Shown here: positions 37,564-46,562 of the stretch, piece by piece | Layout: every line of letters starts with the position of its first letter | Numbering within the stretch: the stretch's first letter is position 1 | Virus record (IMG/VR): IMGVR_UViG_3300035698_007036 | Coordinates: 55,537-119,536 of that record | Reading direction: 5' to 3' (one strand) | DNA length: 64,000 nt | Origin: a virus | The notes under the pieces: model-generated | The model's input: the letters and a program-made list of their open reading frames with translations, nothing else | Database searches by the model: none | Told to the model about the DNA's origin: nothing | Position numbers and translations under genes: made by a program

Positions 37564-39165
37564 ATGGCACTAGTGGGCTGGAATCCTGCTCAGAAATTAG
37601 CACTGACCATAGATAATTCAAAAGTGGATGAGGATCTAATCGATTTCCCTATCAATATCGCTTTAACCTCTAATACTGGTATAGGAGGATTTGATGCTGT
37701 AGATATTTTTGACAAACTTTCCTATGCTGATAGGCATCATATCGTAGTTACTGATTCTAATGATAACAAGCTTTACACAGAGATAGCTTATTGGGATTCT
37801 ATAAATGAAAAAGCGTCTCTTTGGACTAAAGTGCCTACGGTTTCTTCTGGGACTGATACAGACTTATACTTATACTACGATGCTGCTGCCACTACTGCTT
37901 CTGGTTACACCAACGACACTGGTACGATCCAGGCCAAAGCTGTATGGGACTCTAATTTTGTTGGCGTTTGGCATATGAATCAAGATCCAGGTATTGGTGG
38001 GGCTTGTATATTAGATTCAACTTCGAACGAATTACACGGTACTCCTAATGGCTCCATGACGTCCGCTGATTTGGTAGATACCAACTATGGTATGAAAGCT
38101 ATAGATTTTGATGGTTTAAATGACTATATAAATGTACTGGATAACTCCAAATTAGATCTAACTACCGCACTCACAATGGAAGCTATAGCAAGACCACAAG
38201 ACTGGTCTTTAGAATCTTATCAAAAGATATTATGTAAGACGGATAATGCTAATACGAGTCCATACTTTATTCAAACAGACAACTCTGTAGTTACAACCGG
38301 CAGCTTTTACTATGGGGAATATATAAGTGGGGCGTACAGAAGTGCTAGGACGACGACTGGACTACCCGAGAATGCTGACTATTATTTAGCTGGTACCTAT
38401 AACGGCAGCACCAATCAAGGATATTTAAATGGGATACCAGGTGCGGTTTATAACATAGCTGGTAGTATAGACACATCAGGTTACCCATTAAGGTTTGGAG
38501 GTGAATATTTTACAAATAATTTTTTTGATGGTTATATCAATGAAATTAGGATATCTAAATCTGTAAGAACTCCAGGATGGCTTAAGACCACATATTACTC
38601 TAACTGGGATGACTTGTTAACTCTTAGTAGTGCTCTTTGGGCTAATTTTTATTTTTCTAACCCCACACCTTCTGGAATTACGGTATACGGGGTTACTGAA
38701 CCTCTTTACATAAATGTCACAATCAGCGGGTCCGAACCATCCTTTATGTACGATGCTGTATTTTATGATGTCGGAGATGTCCAAATAGGTTCTACCATTT
38801 CAGGATCAAGTAGTGGTAGTCAAGTGACAAGAACTCTTGACACACCGTCTGGCACATCTTATAGTTGGTATGTAACTGCTACAACTTTAGGTCTTAATGA
38901 CACAAGCCCGATTTATACCTTTGACAATAGGTTTATGTGTGAAGGATACGCTTCAGTTAACAGTGTCAGAGCGTCTGGGATACCAATAAGACTCTATAGA
39001 AGGAGTGATGGTGAGTTAGTAGACTCTGTGACCACGACTGGCACAGATGGTACGTTTCAAATCGAGACCACTTATAATGAATATCATTATGCGGTCGCCT
39101 TATACACAGATGACACAACAAACGCCTTGATCTATGACTACTTGACACCTTCCGGGATAAACTAA
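37564..39165 (+). CDS. Fibre/adhesin: DUF2341 + LamG + Ig-like domains (533 aa)
   Basis: An AAGGAG site precedes the ATG. Residues 1-125 are DUF2341-like (NPAQKLALTIDNS, LIDFPINIAL, LYLYYD). Residues 140-340 form a LamG/concanavalin-like lectin domain (VGVWHMNQ, AIDFDGLNDYINV, GYINEIRISK). An Fn3-like domain follows (360-460), then a carboxypeptidase-regulatory-like domain (GIPIRLYRRSDGELV, TGTDGTFQ). This is the most canonical adhesin layout in the block. The carbohydrate ligand is unknown. Confidence 0.75.
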   Translation: MALVGWNPAQKLALTIDNSKVDEDLIDFPINIALTSNTGIGGFDAVDIFDKLSYADRHHIVVTDSNDNKLYTEIAYWDSINEKASLWTKVPTVSSGTDTDLYLYYDAAATTASGYTNDTGTIQAKAVWDSNFVGVWHMNQDPGIGGACILDSTSNELHGTPNGSMTSADLVDTNYGMKAIDFDGLNDYINVLDNSKLDLTTALTMEAIARPQDWSLESYQKILCKTDNANTSPYFIQTDNSVVTTGSFYYGEYISGAYRSARTTTGLPENADYYLAGTYNGSTNQGYLNGIPGAVYNIAGSIDTSGYPLRFGGEYFTNNFFDGYINEIRISKSVRTPGWLKTTYYSNWDDLLTLSSALWANFYFSNPTPSGITVYGVTEPLYINVTISGSEPSFMYDAVFYDVGDVQIGSTISGSSSGSQVTRTLDTPSGTSYSWYVTATTLGLNDTSPIYTFDNRFMCEGYASVNSVRASGIPIRLYRRSDGELVDSVTTTGTDGTFQIETTYNEYHYAVALYTDDTTNALIYDYLTPSGIN

Positions 39166-41133
39166 ATGACTGATTACATCAAACCACCGTATAGCAACCT
39201 CCCTTTTACCTTTGGAACTGGGGGATATACGGCCCCAGACTTCAATGATGTTGATTTTCAGTTTAAAGCACGTGCTATAGTGTCTACTTATGCAGATATG
39301 GGAGCCTCTATTGTAGGTGTTAGAGACTACCTTAAAGATTGTCCTACGTATGTGGTAGGTTATGGCAAATACGGTGTACAGGTTATACAAGGTAAGTGTA
39401 TATATGGCGGAGTAAGAGATCTAGGGGCTTACATAACAGGTATTAAGCATAGAGGCCAATCCGATTTAGGGTCAATGATTATAGGTCTCAGCTCAATAGT
39501 CCATACCAATGCGGGCATTTTGGCCAGCATCTACGGTTGGAACGCATCTGATTTACCGTCTTATATCTTCCCCAAAATTAGAGAAATTAGTAATTTGTCA
39601 GGTTATATAGGGGCTCATGACCCTGTAGATCTTGGGGCTGTTATATCTGTATTACAATCGGGCAATTTATTAGCATCAATTTATCCTATTGCTGGAGGAG
39701 ATCTGAATGCTTACCTAAAAGTCTATCCACAAAGGGATTTTCCGGCCAGTATCTATGGTTGGGAGGAGCGGGATTTAACTGCTTCCATTAATTCTATGAT
39801 AGCCTATGATTTAGGAGCTACTATAGGTGGACATGATCCTAGAAATTTAACTGCGTGGATAAAGGGTTGGGTTAGAGAAGCCACACACGATCTTGGTGCT
39901 CATATTTTAGGTTATACCTATGGAGGTCTTGGTGCCTCTATTAGATCTACTTACCTGGCCGATTTGGGAGCCCTACTTAATCCAGTATTACCTAGAGACT
40001 TGACAGCCAATCTACATGGTTGGCAGTTATATGGTTTGAGTGGGTCAATAAACGGCATCACGCTTGATACAGATTTGTCTGCATCAATCAATGCTACTGG
40101 TGGCTTTAGTAATCTTAATTCCTATATTAGATGTATGTACGGGTCCAATATAAAAAATGACCTGTCAGCCAGTATTTCGTCTTGGTATACACAGAATTTA
40201 GGGGCCAGATTGAATACTATATTTCCTGGCAATTTAGGGGCGTATATTAATCCAGCTGGAGGGAGTAGCCATATTTCCGCATCTATTTACCCTAAGATGA
40301 TAAAATTAACTACTATAATTTCCTTTGTAACTATGGAACATAGTGATATGTCCGCCACCATTAATATTTGTATGGGGTCAGAGTCTAAAAATATGCCTGC
40401 TTATCTACGAGCGTTAGCTAAGGGAGATCTAGGTGCCACTATAGTAGGTCTTTGGGATTTGAATGATATTAGCAATCTAGGAGCATCAGTAGGACGAGAT
40501 AATAGATATTTTGTACTTGACAAACTCCAAATCAGTACTTATATTAGTTCTAGTGTGTATTCACAGAAGGATAAACTACCTTTAAATATATACATAAGTA
40601 AGCGTAGTGTAGGTATGGGGGCGTACATTAACGGTGTTTTAACAACTAAGGATTTATCTGCTCAAGTTCTAGGAGTCCCCCCAGAATCTTACGGTTTTTC
40701 TGGAGACAAAAACAGAGAATTTATTTACTACAAGAATTATATGGGAGAGCATTTAAGGTTTGAAACAGCAGAAATCTCTTTTAGATCTATAGTTAAGGAT
40801 TATTTTTACGTAAGTAACTCAGGCAGAGCTTATAAAACTGATAGACTGGATAGATGGGTGACAGATGTAAAATCTTACATCCCAAGAAATGTACGTTTGA
40901 ATATAAAGAGACGTTTTCATAGAATGCTAACTATACACGACATAACAAACTTTTCAAGTGTGGATCAGGCAATAAAATTTGCTATAGAATTTGTAACAGA
41001 CTACCCCGAGGTGGATATGGGGGCATATATAAATGTTACTGGACGTTACGAAGGGATGGGTGCTAGTATAACGCCTATATATACAAGATCTGAGATAAAT
41101 AATCTAACCTCTGATATAGTAGGAGAGACATAA
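39166..41133 (+). CDS. Repeat-rich virion protein with a 12-residue DLGAxIxG repeat (655 aa)
   Basis: Its ATG directly follows the previous stop. After a short N-terminus (residues 1-40), residues 45-505 carry about 28 copies of (D/N)L(G/S/T)A(S/Y/T)I, mostly spaced 12 residues apart between 119 and 370. This suggests a solenoid or an extended fibre shaft. The C-terminal 150 residues contain a basic, Tyr-rich globular region (KNYMGEHLRF, RRFHRML) and two more copies of the repeat. It is the last gene of the tail block. I do not recognise a family. Confidence 0.6.
   Translation: MTDYIKPPYSNLPFTFGTGGYTAPDFNDVDFQFKARAIVSTYADMGASIVGVRDYLKDCPTYVVGYGKYGVQVIQGKCIYGGVRDLGAYITGIKHRGQSDLGSMIIGLSSIVHTNAGILASIYGWNASDLPSYIFPKIREISNLSGYIGAHDPVDLGAVISVLQSGNLLASIYPIAGGDLNAYLKVYPQRDFPASIYGWEERDLTASINSMIAYDLGATIGGHDPRNLTAWIKGWVREATHDLGAHILGYTYGGLGASIRSTYLADLGALLNPVLPRDLTANLHGWQLYGLSGSINGITLDTDLSASINATGGFSNLNSYIRCMYGSNIKNDLSASISSWYTQNLGARLNTIFPGNLGAYINPAGGSSHISASIYPKMIKLTTIISFVTMEHSDMSATINICMGSESKNMPAYLRALAKGDLGATIVGLWDLNDISNLGASVGRDNRYFVLDKLQISTYISSSVYSQKDKLPLNIYISKRSVGMGAYINGVLTTKDLSAQVLGVPPESYGFSGDKNREFIYYKNYMGEHLRFETAEISFRSIVKDYFYVSNSGRAYKTDRLDRWVTDVKSYIPRNVRLNIKRRFHRMLTIHDITNFSSVDQAIKFAIEFVTDYPEVDMGAYINVTGRYEGMGASITPIYTRSEINNLTSDIVGET
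39298..40680 (+). repeat. Protein-level 12-residue repeat (DLGASI-type), about 28 units
   Basis: Units such as DLTASINS, DLGATIGG, NLTAWIKG, DLGAHILG and GLGASIRS follow at intervals of 11-16 residues, most often 12. The repeat is conserved in protein but diverged in DNA, so it is old and held by selection. Confidence 0.85.
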
Positions 41134-41158
41134 AAATTTCACGTAATTGAAAATTTTA
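41131..41158 (+). terminator. Hairpin at the end of the tail block, possible terminator
   Basis: Two 11-base arms (41131-41141 and 41148-41158) pair with one A:A mismatch around a 6-base loop (CGTAAT). The left arm includes the stop codon of the preceding gene. The stem is almost pure A:T and there is no long T tail, so termination would be weak. It marks the boundary between the tail and replication modules. Confidence 0.4.
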
Positions 41159-41220
41159 TTTAATAAAACTCATTTCTGTACTATATAGTGATTGAAGGGC
41201 TAATTTGAAAGGAGAATTTA
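41159..41220 (+). promoter_or_regulatory. Leader of the replication operon, promoter candidate
   Basis: This is most of the only non-coding gap (41134-41220). It is AT-rich and contains TACTATATAG around 41179-41188 that could serve as a -10 element, with no convincing -35 at 17 bases. GAAAGGAG (41206-41213) is the ribosome binding site of the sliding-clamp gene. A phage-specific promoter is possible. I cannot identify one with confidence. Confidence 0.25.
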
Positions 41221-42360
41221 ATGAAATTTAGTATTGACGCTGTAGAGCTGCAGCGTGTCCTGCATCTGTTGCAGGTTCCCGCTGTGGTGAATTCAAAAGA
41301 TGCAAGTGGTAGGGTTTTAATTAAGGCAGATGCCGATGGTACCTGCCTATTTTTATGTAGCAACAACGAAAAAAAGATATATCTCGTTGTACATACAGGG
41401 AAGACCATGGTTGATGAACCAGGAGAAACCTCTATAGTGTACGGAGAGCTTAAGTCTTTTGTTACTCCTATTCGTCCATGGGACGGGGAGATTGGTGCGA
41501 AAGATTTTTGTTTTTCGGAGACCGACAATGACTTGATAGTCACTACAGAAAATGTCCATGAGAATGGGAAGAAAACAAAAGCCAGATTGAAGTTAAGTAA
41601 GTATAACATCCACGATATTAGACAACCAAAGCCCTTCAAAACACCAACCTTTACACTAACTTCAGACATGTACAAAAAAGCTCTAAATAGAATATCTTAC
41701 GCCATAGCTTCTGATGAAACTAAAGAAAATATCAGAGGAGCCAACGTCATATTTGAGGAGGACTACATCTATTTCGCTGGGACTAATGGTGTTAAAGTGG
41801 CTGAACAAGCTCTAAAGAATACCAGTGGCCTAAAAGACACGAATATAAGGTTAAATTACGAGTTTATTCAAGGCCTAAAGAGAATTGTCGGCTCAGGTCA
41901 GAGGCTTGATTTTGAGGTTGATGGTAGAGATATCAGGGTTTGTTTTGATGGTGTAGTTTTCGGTTCAAGTCTTATAATTGGTAGGGAATATGCTAATTAT
42001 AGGAGTTTATTTGACAAATTTACTGATTCTATCGTCCTTGATAAGGACATTTTACTGGAGAACGTACGACCTATAATCGACCTACTTAATATGGAAGATG
42101 GTTATAGGACTACACTATCGTTCGATGGTAAGGAGATGGTAATTTCCTGTGATATGGCTGAATTTGTTTATGGCGGTGATGTAAAATGTGATAGAAAGAT
42201 AAGCATAGATTTTAATGGTAGGCTTTTCTTTGACACAATAAATGCCATCAGTGACGATAAGATAATGTTTAAATTTGCGGAAGGGTCGGACAGTATGATC
42301 TTTGATTCTGACAGTTTTGAGGATCAAAAATCTATCTTGACGGTACTTCGTAGGCGGTAA
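41221..42360 (+). CDS. dnaN: DNA polymerase sliding clamp (DnaN-like beta subunit)
   Basis: The clamp forms a ring on DNA and tethers the polymerase. At 379 residues it is close to the 366 of E. coli DnaN. It shows the three-domain clamp layout: an N-terminal MKFSIDAVELQRVL helix, a central domain starting near 145 (FTLTSDMYKKALNRISYAIASDE), ANVIFEEDYIYFAGTNGVKVA, then NYRSLF and a third domain. The C-terminus (ILTVLRRR) departs from the usual LMPMRL end. It opens the replication operon after the hairpin. The match is by pattern, and clamp identity is well supported. Confidence 0.85.
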   Translation: MKFSIDAVELQRVLHLLQVPAVVNSKDASGRVLIKADADGTCLFLCSNNEKKIYLVVHTGKTMVDEPGETSIVYGELKSFVTPIRPWDGEIGAKDFCFSETDNDLIVTTENVHENGKKTKARLKLSKYNIHDIRQPKPFKTPTFTLTSDMYKKALNRISYAIASDETKENIRGANVIFEEDYIYFAGTNGVKVAEQALKNTSGLKDTNIRLNYEFIQGLKRIVGSGQRLDFEVDGRDIRVCFDGVVFGSSLIIGREYANYRSLFDKFTDSIVLDKDILLENVRPIIDLLNMEDGYRTTLSFDGKEMVISCDMAEFVYGGDVKCDRKISIDFNGRLFFDTINAISDDKIMFKFAEGSDSMIFDSDSFEDQKSILTVLRRR

Positions 42361-42361
42361 T

Positions 42362-42964
42362 ATGAAAAAACTTTTAAAAAAACTTCGTACAGCTGCTGTT
42401 AAAGCTGAGGCTGGAAACCTCTTTGGTGACGAGTCAGCCGATTTAAAAGAAGCTTGTATAGAGTATCTAAAAGAAGCAGGTTTTAAGGTCATAGAGCCGT
42501 TTGACTACACTTATAAGCAGGTAAATAGCATAGACAATTTGATAAAGTTGTTCTATAACCTGTATAAAATGCATCATCCTACTGATGCCAATGCTCATAG
42601 GTCTGGGCCTACTATTGATAGGAAAATAGCAAAGCGATTTGTAGAATCGCGTATGGAAACTGGCGGGTTAAGTAAAGAGTCTGCTCTACTTGAGTGTGCT
42701 GAGCTAATAGGAACAATATTTGAATTCGAAGATCGATTTGGATTTGAAACCTCTCTAACTTTCAGCATGCTTGGTCAAGATAAACTTGGTTGGATTACAG
42801 AAAAGGCAGTATTACTTCTTAATGCCAGAAAAAAATTAAGAAGAAAGCAACAACATAAAGAGCTACAAGGAAGATTAGGGGTTATGTATGATGAAGAGAG
42901 TGATGAAAGTATAGGTTACTCTAATCTTGATGAAATCCTTGTGCGAGTAAAACGACATCCTTAA
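42362..42964 (+). CDS. Hypothetical protein between clamp and RecA genes (200 aa)
   Basis: It begins one base after the clamp stop. It is mostly helical, and both the N-terminus (KKLLKKLRTAAVKAE) and the stretch near residue 160 (ARKKLRRKQQHK) are basic. An FNLYKMHHPTD-type segment stands near residue 65. No nuclease or helicase motif. Likely a replication accessory by context. Confidence 0.5.
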   Translation: MKKLLKKLRTAAVKAEAGNLFGDESADLKEACIEYLKEAGFKVIEPFDYTYKQVNSIDNLIKLFYNLYKMHHPTDANAHRSGPTIDRKIAKRFVESRMETGGLSKESALLECAELIGTIFEFEDRFGFETSLTFSMLGQDKLGWITEKAVLLLNARKKLRRKQQHKELQGRLGVMYDEESDESIGYSNLDEILVRVKRHP

Positions 42965-42978
42965 GGAGGTAAAGATTA

Positions 42979-44043
42979 ATGGCAAAGATTAAAAGAGCAG
43001 TTGTTACAAAAGATACAGACAGTCTTTCTATCGCCAAGAAGGCTATCCAGAAAAAATATGGTAGCGTGTTGTCTAAGCTAGGCGACCACAGGGATTTAAA
43101 GATACAAACTATCTCTTCCGGATCTATTGGATTAGACATTGCTTTGGGGAGAGGCGGTTTCGCCCTCGGTAGAATCTATGAGATTTATGGCCCACCATCT
43201 GGAGGTAAAACTACCCTATCTATGAGTGTCATAGCAGAAGCACAACGTAGAGGCCTGAAATGTCTATTTTGTGACGCAGAACACAGTGCTGACCCAACAT
43301 TGTTTGAAGCTATGGGTGTAGACATTGCAGAGCTTGATACTGTTAAGGCTTACAGTGGTGACGAGAATTTAAATGCTATTGAAATGCTTATAAAAACTGG
43401 AGAATATTCAGTAGCGGTAGTGGATAGTGTTAGTGCCCTTATTCCTAAGCAGGAAGCTGAAGCTGACGTTGGAGACCAGTTCATGGGTCTACTTGCCCGT
43501 CTTATGAGCGGGGCTTGTAGAAAATTTGCTCAAATTTGCAGTGAGACAAACACACTTCTTATTTTCATTAACCAAATTAGAAATAAGATAGGAGGATGGG
43601 GGGATCCCACTACCACTACAGGTGGTTTAGCTTTAGATTTCTATGCCACAGGGCGTATTAAGGTTGTCGGAGGCGAGTTTGCTAAAAGTCATATTAAAGA
43701 TCCAAGCGGTGAGGTTATTGGGCATAGAACAGATTTCACTATAAGGAAGAATAAACTTGCTCCTCCATTTAGAAAAGCACAAATTCCGCTAATCTACGGT
43801 GTTGGGTATGACAATTACTGCGAGGTTACCAGCTTGGCTGAGGGTCTTGGTATTCTAGAGAAATTTGGTGCTTGGTATAGGTACGAGGGCGAGAAGATTG
43901 GTCAGGGAGCAGATAACGCTATCCAGTTTTTGAGAGAAAATGAGGAGATTTACACCAAAGTAAGGGCAGCTATCATTGAACAGACTGGACTAAAGGAGCT
44001 TTATGAGCAGCAAGCAAGCGGACCAAGTATTCAAGATACTTAA
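42979..44043 (+). CDS. recA: RecA-family recombinase
   Basis: RecA binds single-stranded DNA and drives strand exchange. At 354 residues it is close to E. coli RecA (353). Walker A is GPPSGGKTT at 71-79. DAEH follows as the switch/catalytic Glu motif, and VAVVDSVSALIP is Walker B. The L1/L2-type DNA-binding region includes GDQFMGLLARLM and INQIRNKIG...TTTGGLALDFY. A strong AAGGAGG site precedes the ATG. Its last 41 bases overlap the next gene. It works with the clamp, helicase and nucleases here in recombination-dependent replication and repair. Confidence 0.95.
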   Translation: MAKIKRAVVTKDTDSLSIAKKAIQKKYGSVLSKLGDHRDLKIQTISSGSIGLDIALGRGGFALGRIYEIYGPPSGGKTTLSMSVIAEAQRRGLKCLFCDAEHSADPTLFEAMGVDIAELDTVKAYSGDENLNAIEMLIKTGEYSVAVVDSVSALIPKQEAEADVGDQFMGLLARLMSGACRKFAQICSETNTLLIFINQIRNKIGGWGDPTTTTGGLALDFYATGRIKVVGGEFAKSHIKDPSGEVIGHRTDFTIRKNKLAPPFRKAQIPLIYGVGYDNYCEVTSLAEGLGILEKFGAWYRYEGEKIGQGADNAIQFLRENEEIYTKVRAAIIEQTGLKELYEQQASGPSIQDT

Positions 44044-44362
44044 GAGTGCTTTTCCTAATAATGTTGTGTTGAAAGAACATTACGTTAAGTATAAGTACAC
44101 TCGTCTATTCTTCGACTTCTATATAAAGGATCTTGGCGTCCTTATAGAAGTCCAAGGCAGACAGCACACCGAGTATGTTGACCATTTTCATGGTAACAAG
44201 GAGGCTTTTAGATCACAAAAGCGAAGAGACAACCTTAAAATTCAGTATGTGGAGGAGCAAGATAGTCTTACCCTCATCAGATTCAATTATGATGAAAAGG
44301 TAAGCAAGACAATGGTTTTAGCAAAAATTTGTAAGGGTATAGAGGGGAGTTTTTATGAGTAA
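44003..44362 (+). CDS. Vsr/DUF559-like PD-(D/E)XK endonuclease (119 aa)
   Basis: The ATG overlaps recA by 41 bases. The predicted nuclease core is short: E26, then a D at 38 (FFDFY) and E49-V-Q51 (LIEVQGRQH). This resembles the DF.I...iEvDG.qH core of Vsr/DUF559 nucleases, with Gln in place of the usual Lys or Asp. Such genes in phages can be homing-type or repair nucleases. The target is not known. Confidence 0.6.
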   Translation: MSSKQADQVFKILKSAFPNNVVLKEHYVKYKYTRLFFDFYIKDLGVLIEVQGRQHTEYVDHFHGNKEAFRSQKRRDNLKIQYVEEQDSLTLIRFNYDEKVSKTMVLAKICKGIEGSFYE

Positions 44363-44666
44363 TATTATTGTTCCAGGCAGTAAATTAAATCAGACCGCTG
44401 ATACTAAGAAATATAAGAAAGATTGTGCTGATTTCGAGTGCCTACCCGATGGTACCATTACAGGTGAGTATAAGTACTGTAAATGGAGCCTTGAATGTCA
44501 GCAAATAGATTATGATGGGGATGGTAATGTCATACCCATGGCAGTTCATTTATTGGCCATAGCAGACCCAGAAACTGATGCGATTATAGAGCATCAGTTG
44601 TTTTGTACTGGATTTCATGACCATCGGCCTAGAAAAGAGCGTTTAGAAGACGATAAAGTATCATAG
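44355..44666 (+). CDS. Hypothetical protein (103 aa)
   Basis: It overlaps the nuclease gene by 8 bases, with GAGGGGAG before the ATG. Acidic, with DYDGDGN and a HDHRPRKE C-terminal region. No recognised family. Likely a small replication-module accessory. Confidence 0.45.
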   Translation: MSNIIVPGSKLNQTADTKKYKKDCADFECLPDGTITGEYKYCKWSLECQQIDYDGDGNVIPMAVHLLAIADPETDAIIEHQLFCTGFHDHRPRKERLEDDKVS

Positions 44667-44679
44667 GGGGACTTGACAA

Positions 44680-45138
44680 ATGGATAAAGGTGTCTTATAT
44701 TTTCAGGAGGTCAGACCGGATTTAGATTTAATGAACGAAATTTTTCAATACGATTCAAGAACTTTACCACAAACCAGCTCTGAAACCATCAGTCAGTATT
44801 GCATAGCTCTTAGCCAGTTTGTAGTCTATTTAGAAAGTGAAATGAATAAAACTAAATCTGAAATAAACATGAAGAAACGATTTGTTGACTCGACAGTCAA
44901 TATGGTTATATCATCGGATTTAATAAAGCAACATAAAACTAAAGCTGCGGCTACCGAGTACATAATAAGCAATTCAACAGGTTGTATTAGTGCCCGTGAG
45001 GAGGTAGGTTTGTTGAATGATGAACTAATACTTGTAGAGGGACAGGACAAAAATCTTTTAGAGCTTGTAAATGCTTTCAAACGAGAACTTACACGCAGGG
45101 ATAATGAGTTATATGCCACAAAATCGGAGAGACGTTAA
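44680..45138 (+). CDS. Hypothetical coiled-coil protein (152 aa)
   Basis: The site upstream is weak (GGGGGAC). Residues 45-75 (FVVYLESEMNKTKSEINMKKRF) and 115-150 look like amphipathic coiled-coil helices. Its stop is coupled to the next start (TAATG), so it may be made together with the helicase. A helicase-loader role is conceivable but unsupported by motif. Confidence 0.45.
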   Translation: MDKGVLYFQEVRPDLDLMNEIFQYDSRTLPQTSSETISQYCIALSQFVVYLESEMNKTKSEINMKKRFVDSTVNMVISSDLIKQHKTKAAATEYIISNSTGCISAREEVGLLNDELILVEGQDKNLLELVNAFKRELTRRDNELYATKSERR

Positions 45139-46562
45139 TGGATAGATCAACTGTTGCGGACACTTTCCGTAAACCGATAGCAGAAAGGGCTATATTGGCG
45201 TTTGCTATGGCAGAAGCCGACTACTATTATGATCTATCTTCCAAGATGGTTTTAGAGGACTTTCTAGACCCTGAAAATAGGGTAATCTTCTCCATTATGG
45301 CTTCTTTAGTGAGGAAAGGTTATGAGAAATTTGACATGACTGCTATCGCTAACGAAGCACAGTCTAATGGAGCTCTTGAGGCTTGTGGCGGCTACAAATA
45401 CCTTAATTCTTTGGGTATGATTGAGAAGAACTTTGGTAATTACGCCACTTATCTTAAGGAAGTACTCAATGCGAGTACCAAATTTAAATTACATGCGTCT
45501 CTTGTTAGTAGTCTTACCGATCTAGAAACAAAACCTGACATGTCCGCAGACGATTCTATAGGGCAAGTCGAGAATAGGATCATTGATCTCTCTACAAGAA
45601 GTAAGGCTATCGATGAACCGATAAATATTGCTGATGAGATAGGTAGTTACATTCGGCATATGAAAGATAATCCTGTCGAAATGACAGGAATTCCATCAGG
45701 TTATACTATCTTGGATAAACAGATAGATGGCCTTGAGCCTGGAACGCTTTTTCTCATTGCTGCCCGCAAAAAGATGGGTAAGAGTGCTTTTCTAACCAAT
45801 GTAGCCTGTCATTTAGCCTACGAAGCTCCCGAAAAATATAGATGTCCTGTATTATATGTTGATACTGAACTTCCATATAACCAGTGGAAGACTCGTGTCC
45901 TGGCTAATATTAGTGGTGTTAAAGAGCGTGTCATAAAGCATGGCAATTATTCACCTGAACAATATGAAAGACTGCAAAAAGCAGAAGAGTTAATAAATTG
46001 TGGCAAACTATTTCACCATTATATGCCTGGATTTAGCGTAGATAAGCTTGTGGCTCTATATAAAAAGTATAAGATAAAGGAAGATATTGGCCTGATAGTG
46101 TTTGACTACATTAAGGAGCCAGGTTCCAGAGAAAATGAGAGAAAAGAGCATCAAATACTTGGTGAGGTTACCACTAAACTCAAGGATCTAGCTGGTCAGA
46201 TGGCTATTCCAGCCATTGGTGCTGTTCAGTTGAGTAGGGCAAATGATGTAGCTGATAGTGATAAGATCTCACGTTATGCTGACGTTGTAGCCTTCTGGCA
46301 AGAAAGAGACCCTGAAGAAATAGAGAAAGCTGGCTATGCCGCTGGTAATTTTAAGCTTGTAATAAGGGATTCAAGACGTGGTGGAAGAACAAGTGATGAG
46401 GGAATAGCTTACAAATTTTACAAACAACGCTTGGCCATTAGAGAAGTAAGTCCTGACATGCAAACGGTTCCATACGACTTTGAGGGCGTTATAAATGCCG
46501 GGGACGCAGAGTACGAAAATGATACAACGGACACAGCATATGAAGACATCCAACTCCGATAA
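45138..46562 (+). CDS. dnaB: DnaB-type replicative helicase
   Basis: The helicase unwinds DNA ahead of the replisome. It has the DnaB layout: an N-terminal domain at 15-125 with VLEDFLDPENRVIF, then GIPSGYTILDKQIDGLEPG leading into Walker A (AARKKMGKS, 208-216), as in the AARP.MGKT of DnaB. VLYVDTELP, VFDYIKEPG (Walker B region) and QLSRANDVADSD (sensor region) follow. At 474 residues it matches DnaB (471). The 3' end overlaps the primase gene by 68 bases. Confidence 0.9.
   Translation: MDRSTVADTFRKPIAERAILAFAMAEADYYYDLSSKMVLEDFLDPENRVIFSIMASLVRKGYEKFDMTAIANEAQSNGALEACGGYKYLNSLGMIEKNFGNYATYLKEVLNASTKFKLHASLVSSLTDLETKPDMSADDSIGQVENRIIDLSTRSKAIDEPINIADEIGSYIRHMKDNPVEMTGIPSGYTILDKQIDGLEPGTLFLIAARKKMGKSAFLTNVACHLAYEAPEKYRCPVLYVDTELPYNQWKTRVLANISGVKERVIKHGNYSPEQYERLQKAEELINCGKLFHHYMPGFSVDKLVALYKKYKIKEDIGLIVFDYIKEPGSRENERKEHQILGEVTTKLKDLAGQMAIPAIGAVQLSRANDVADSDKISRYADVVAFWQERDPEEIEKAGYAAGNFKLVIRDSRRGGRTSDEGIAYKFYKQRLAIREVSPDMQTVPYDFEGVINAGDAEYENDTTDTAYEDIQLR

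Noticed and set aside
41181-41675. 164-aa reverse-strand frame over the clamp gene
   Set aside because: It opposes a clear DnaN product and has no family match.
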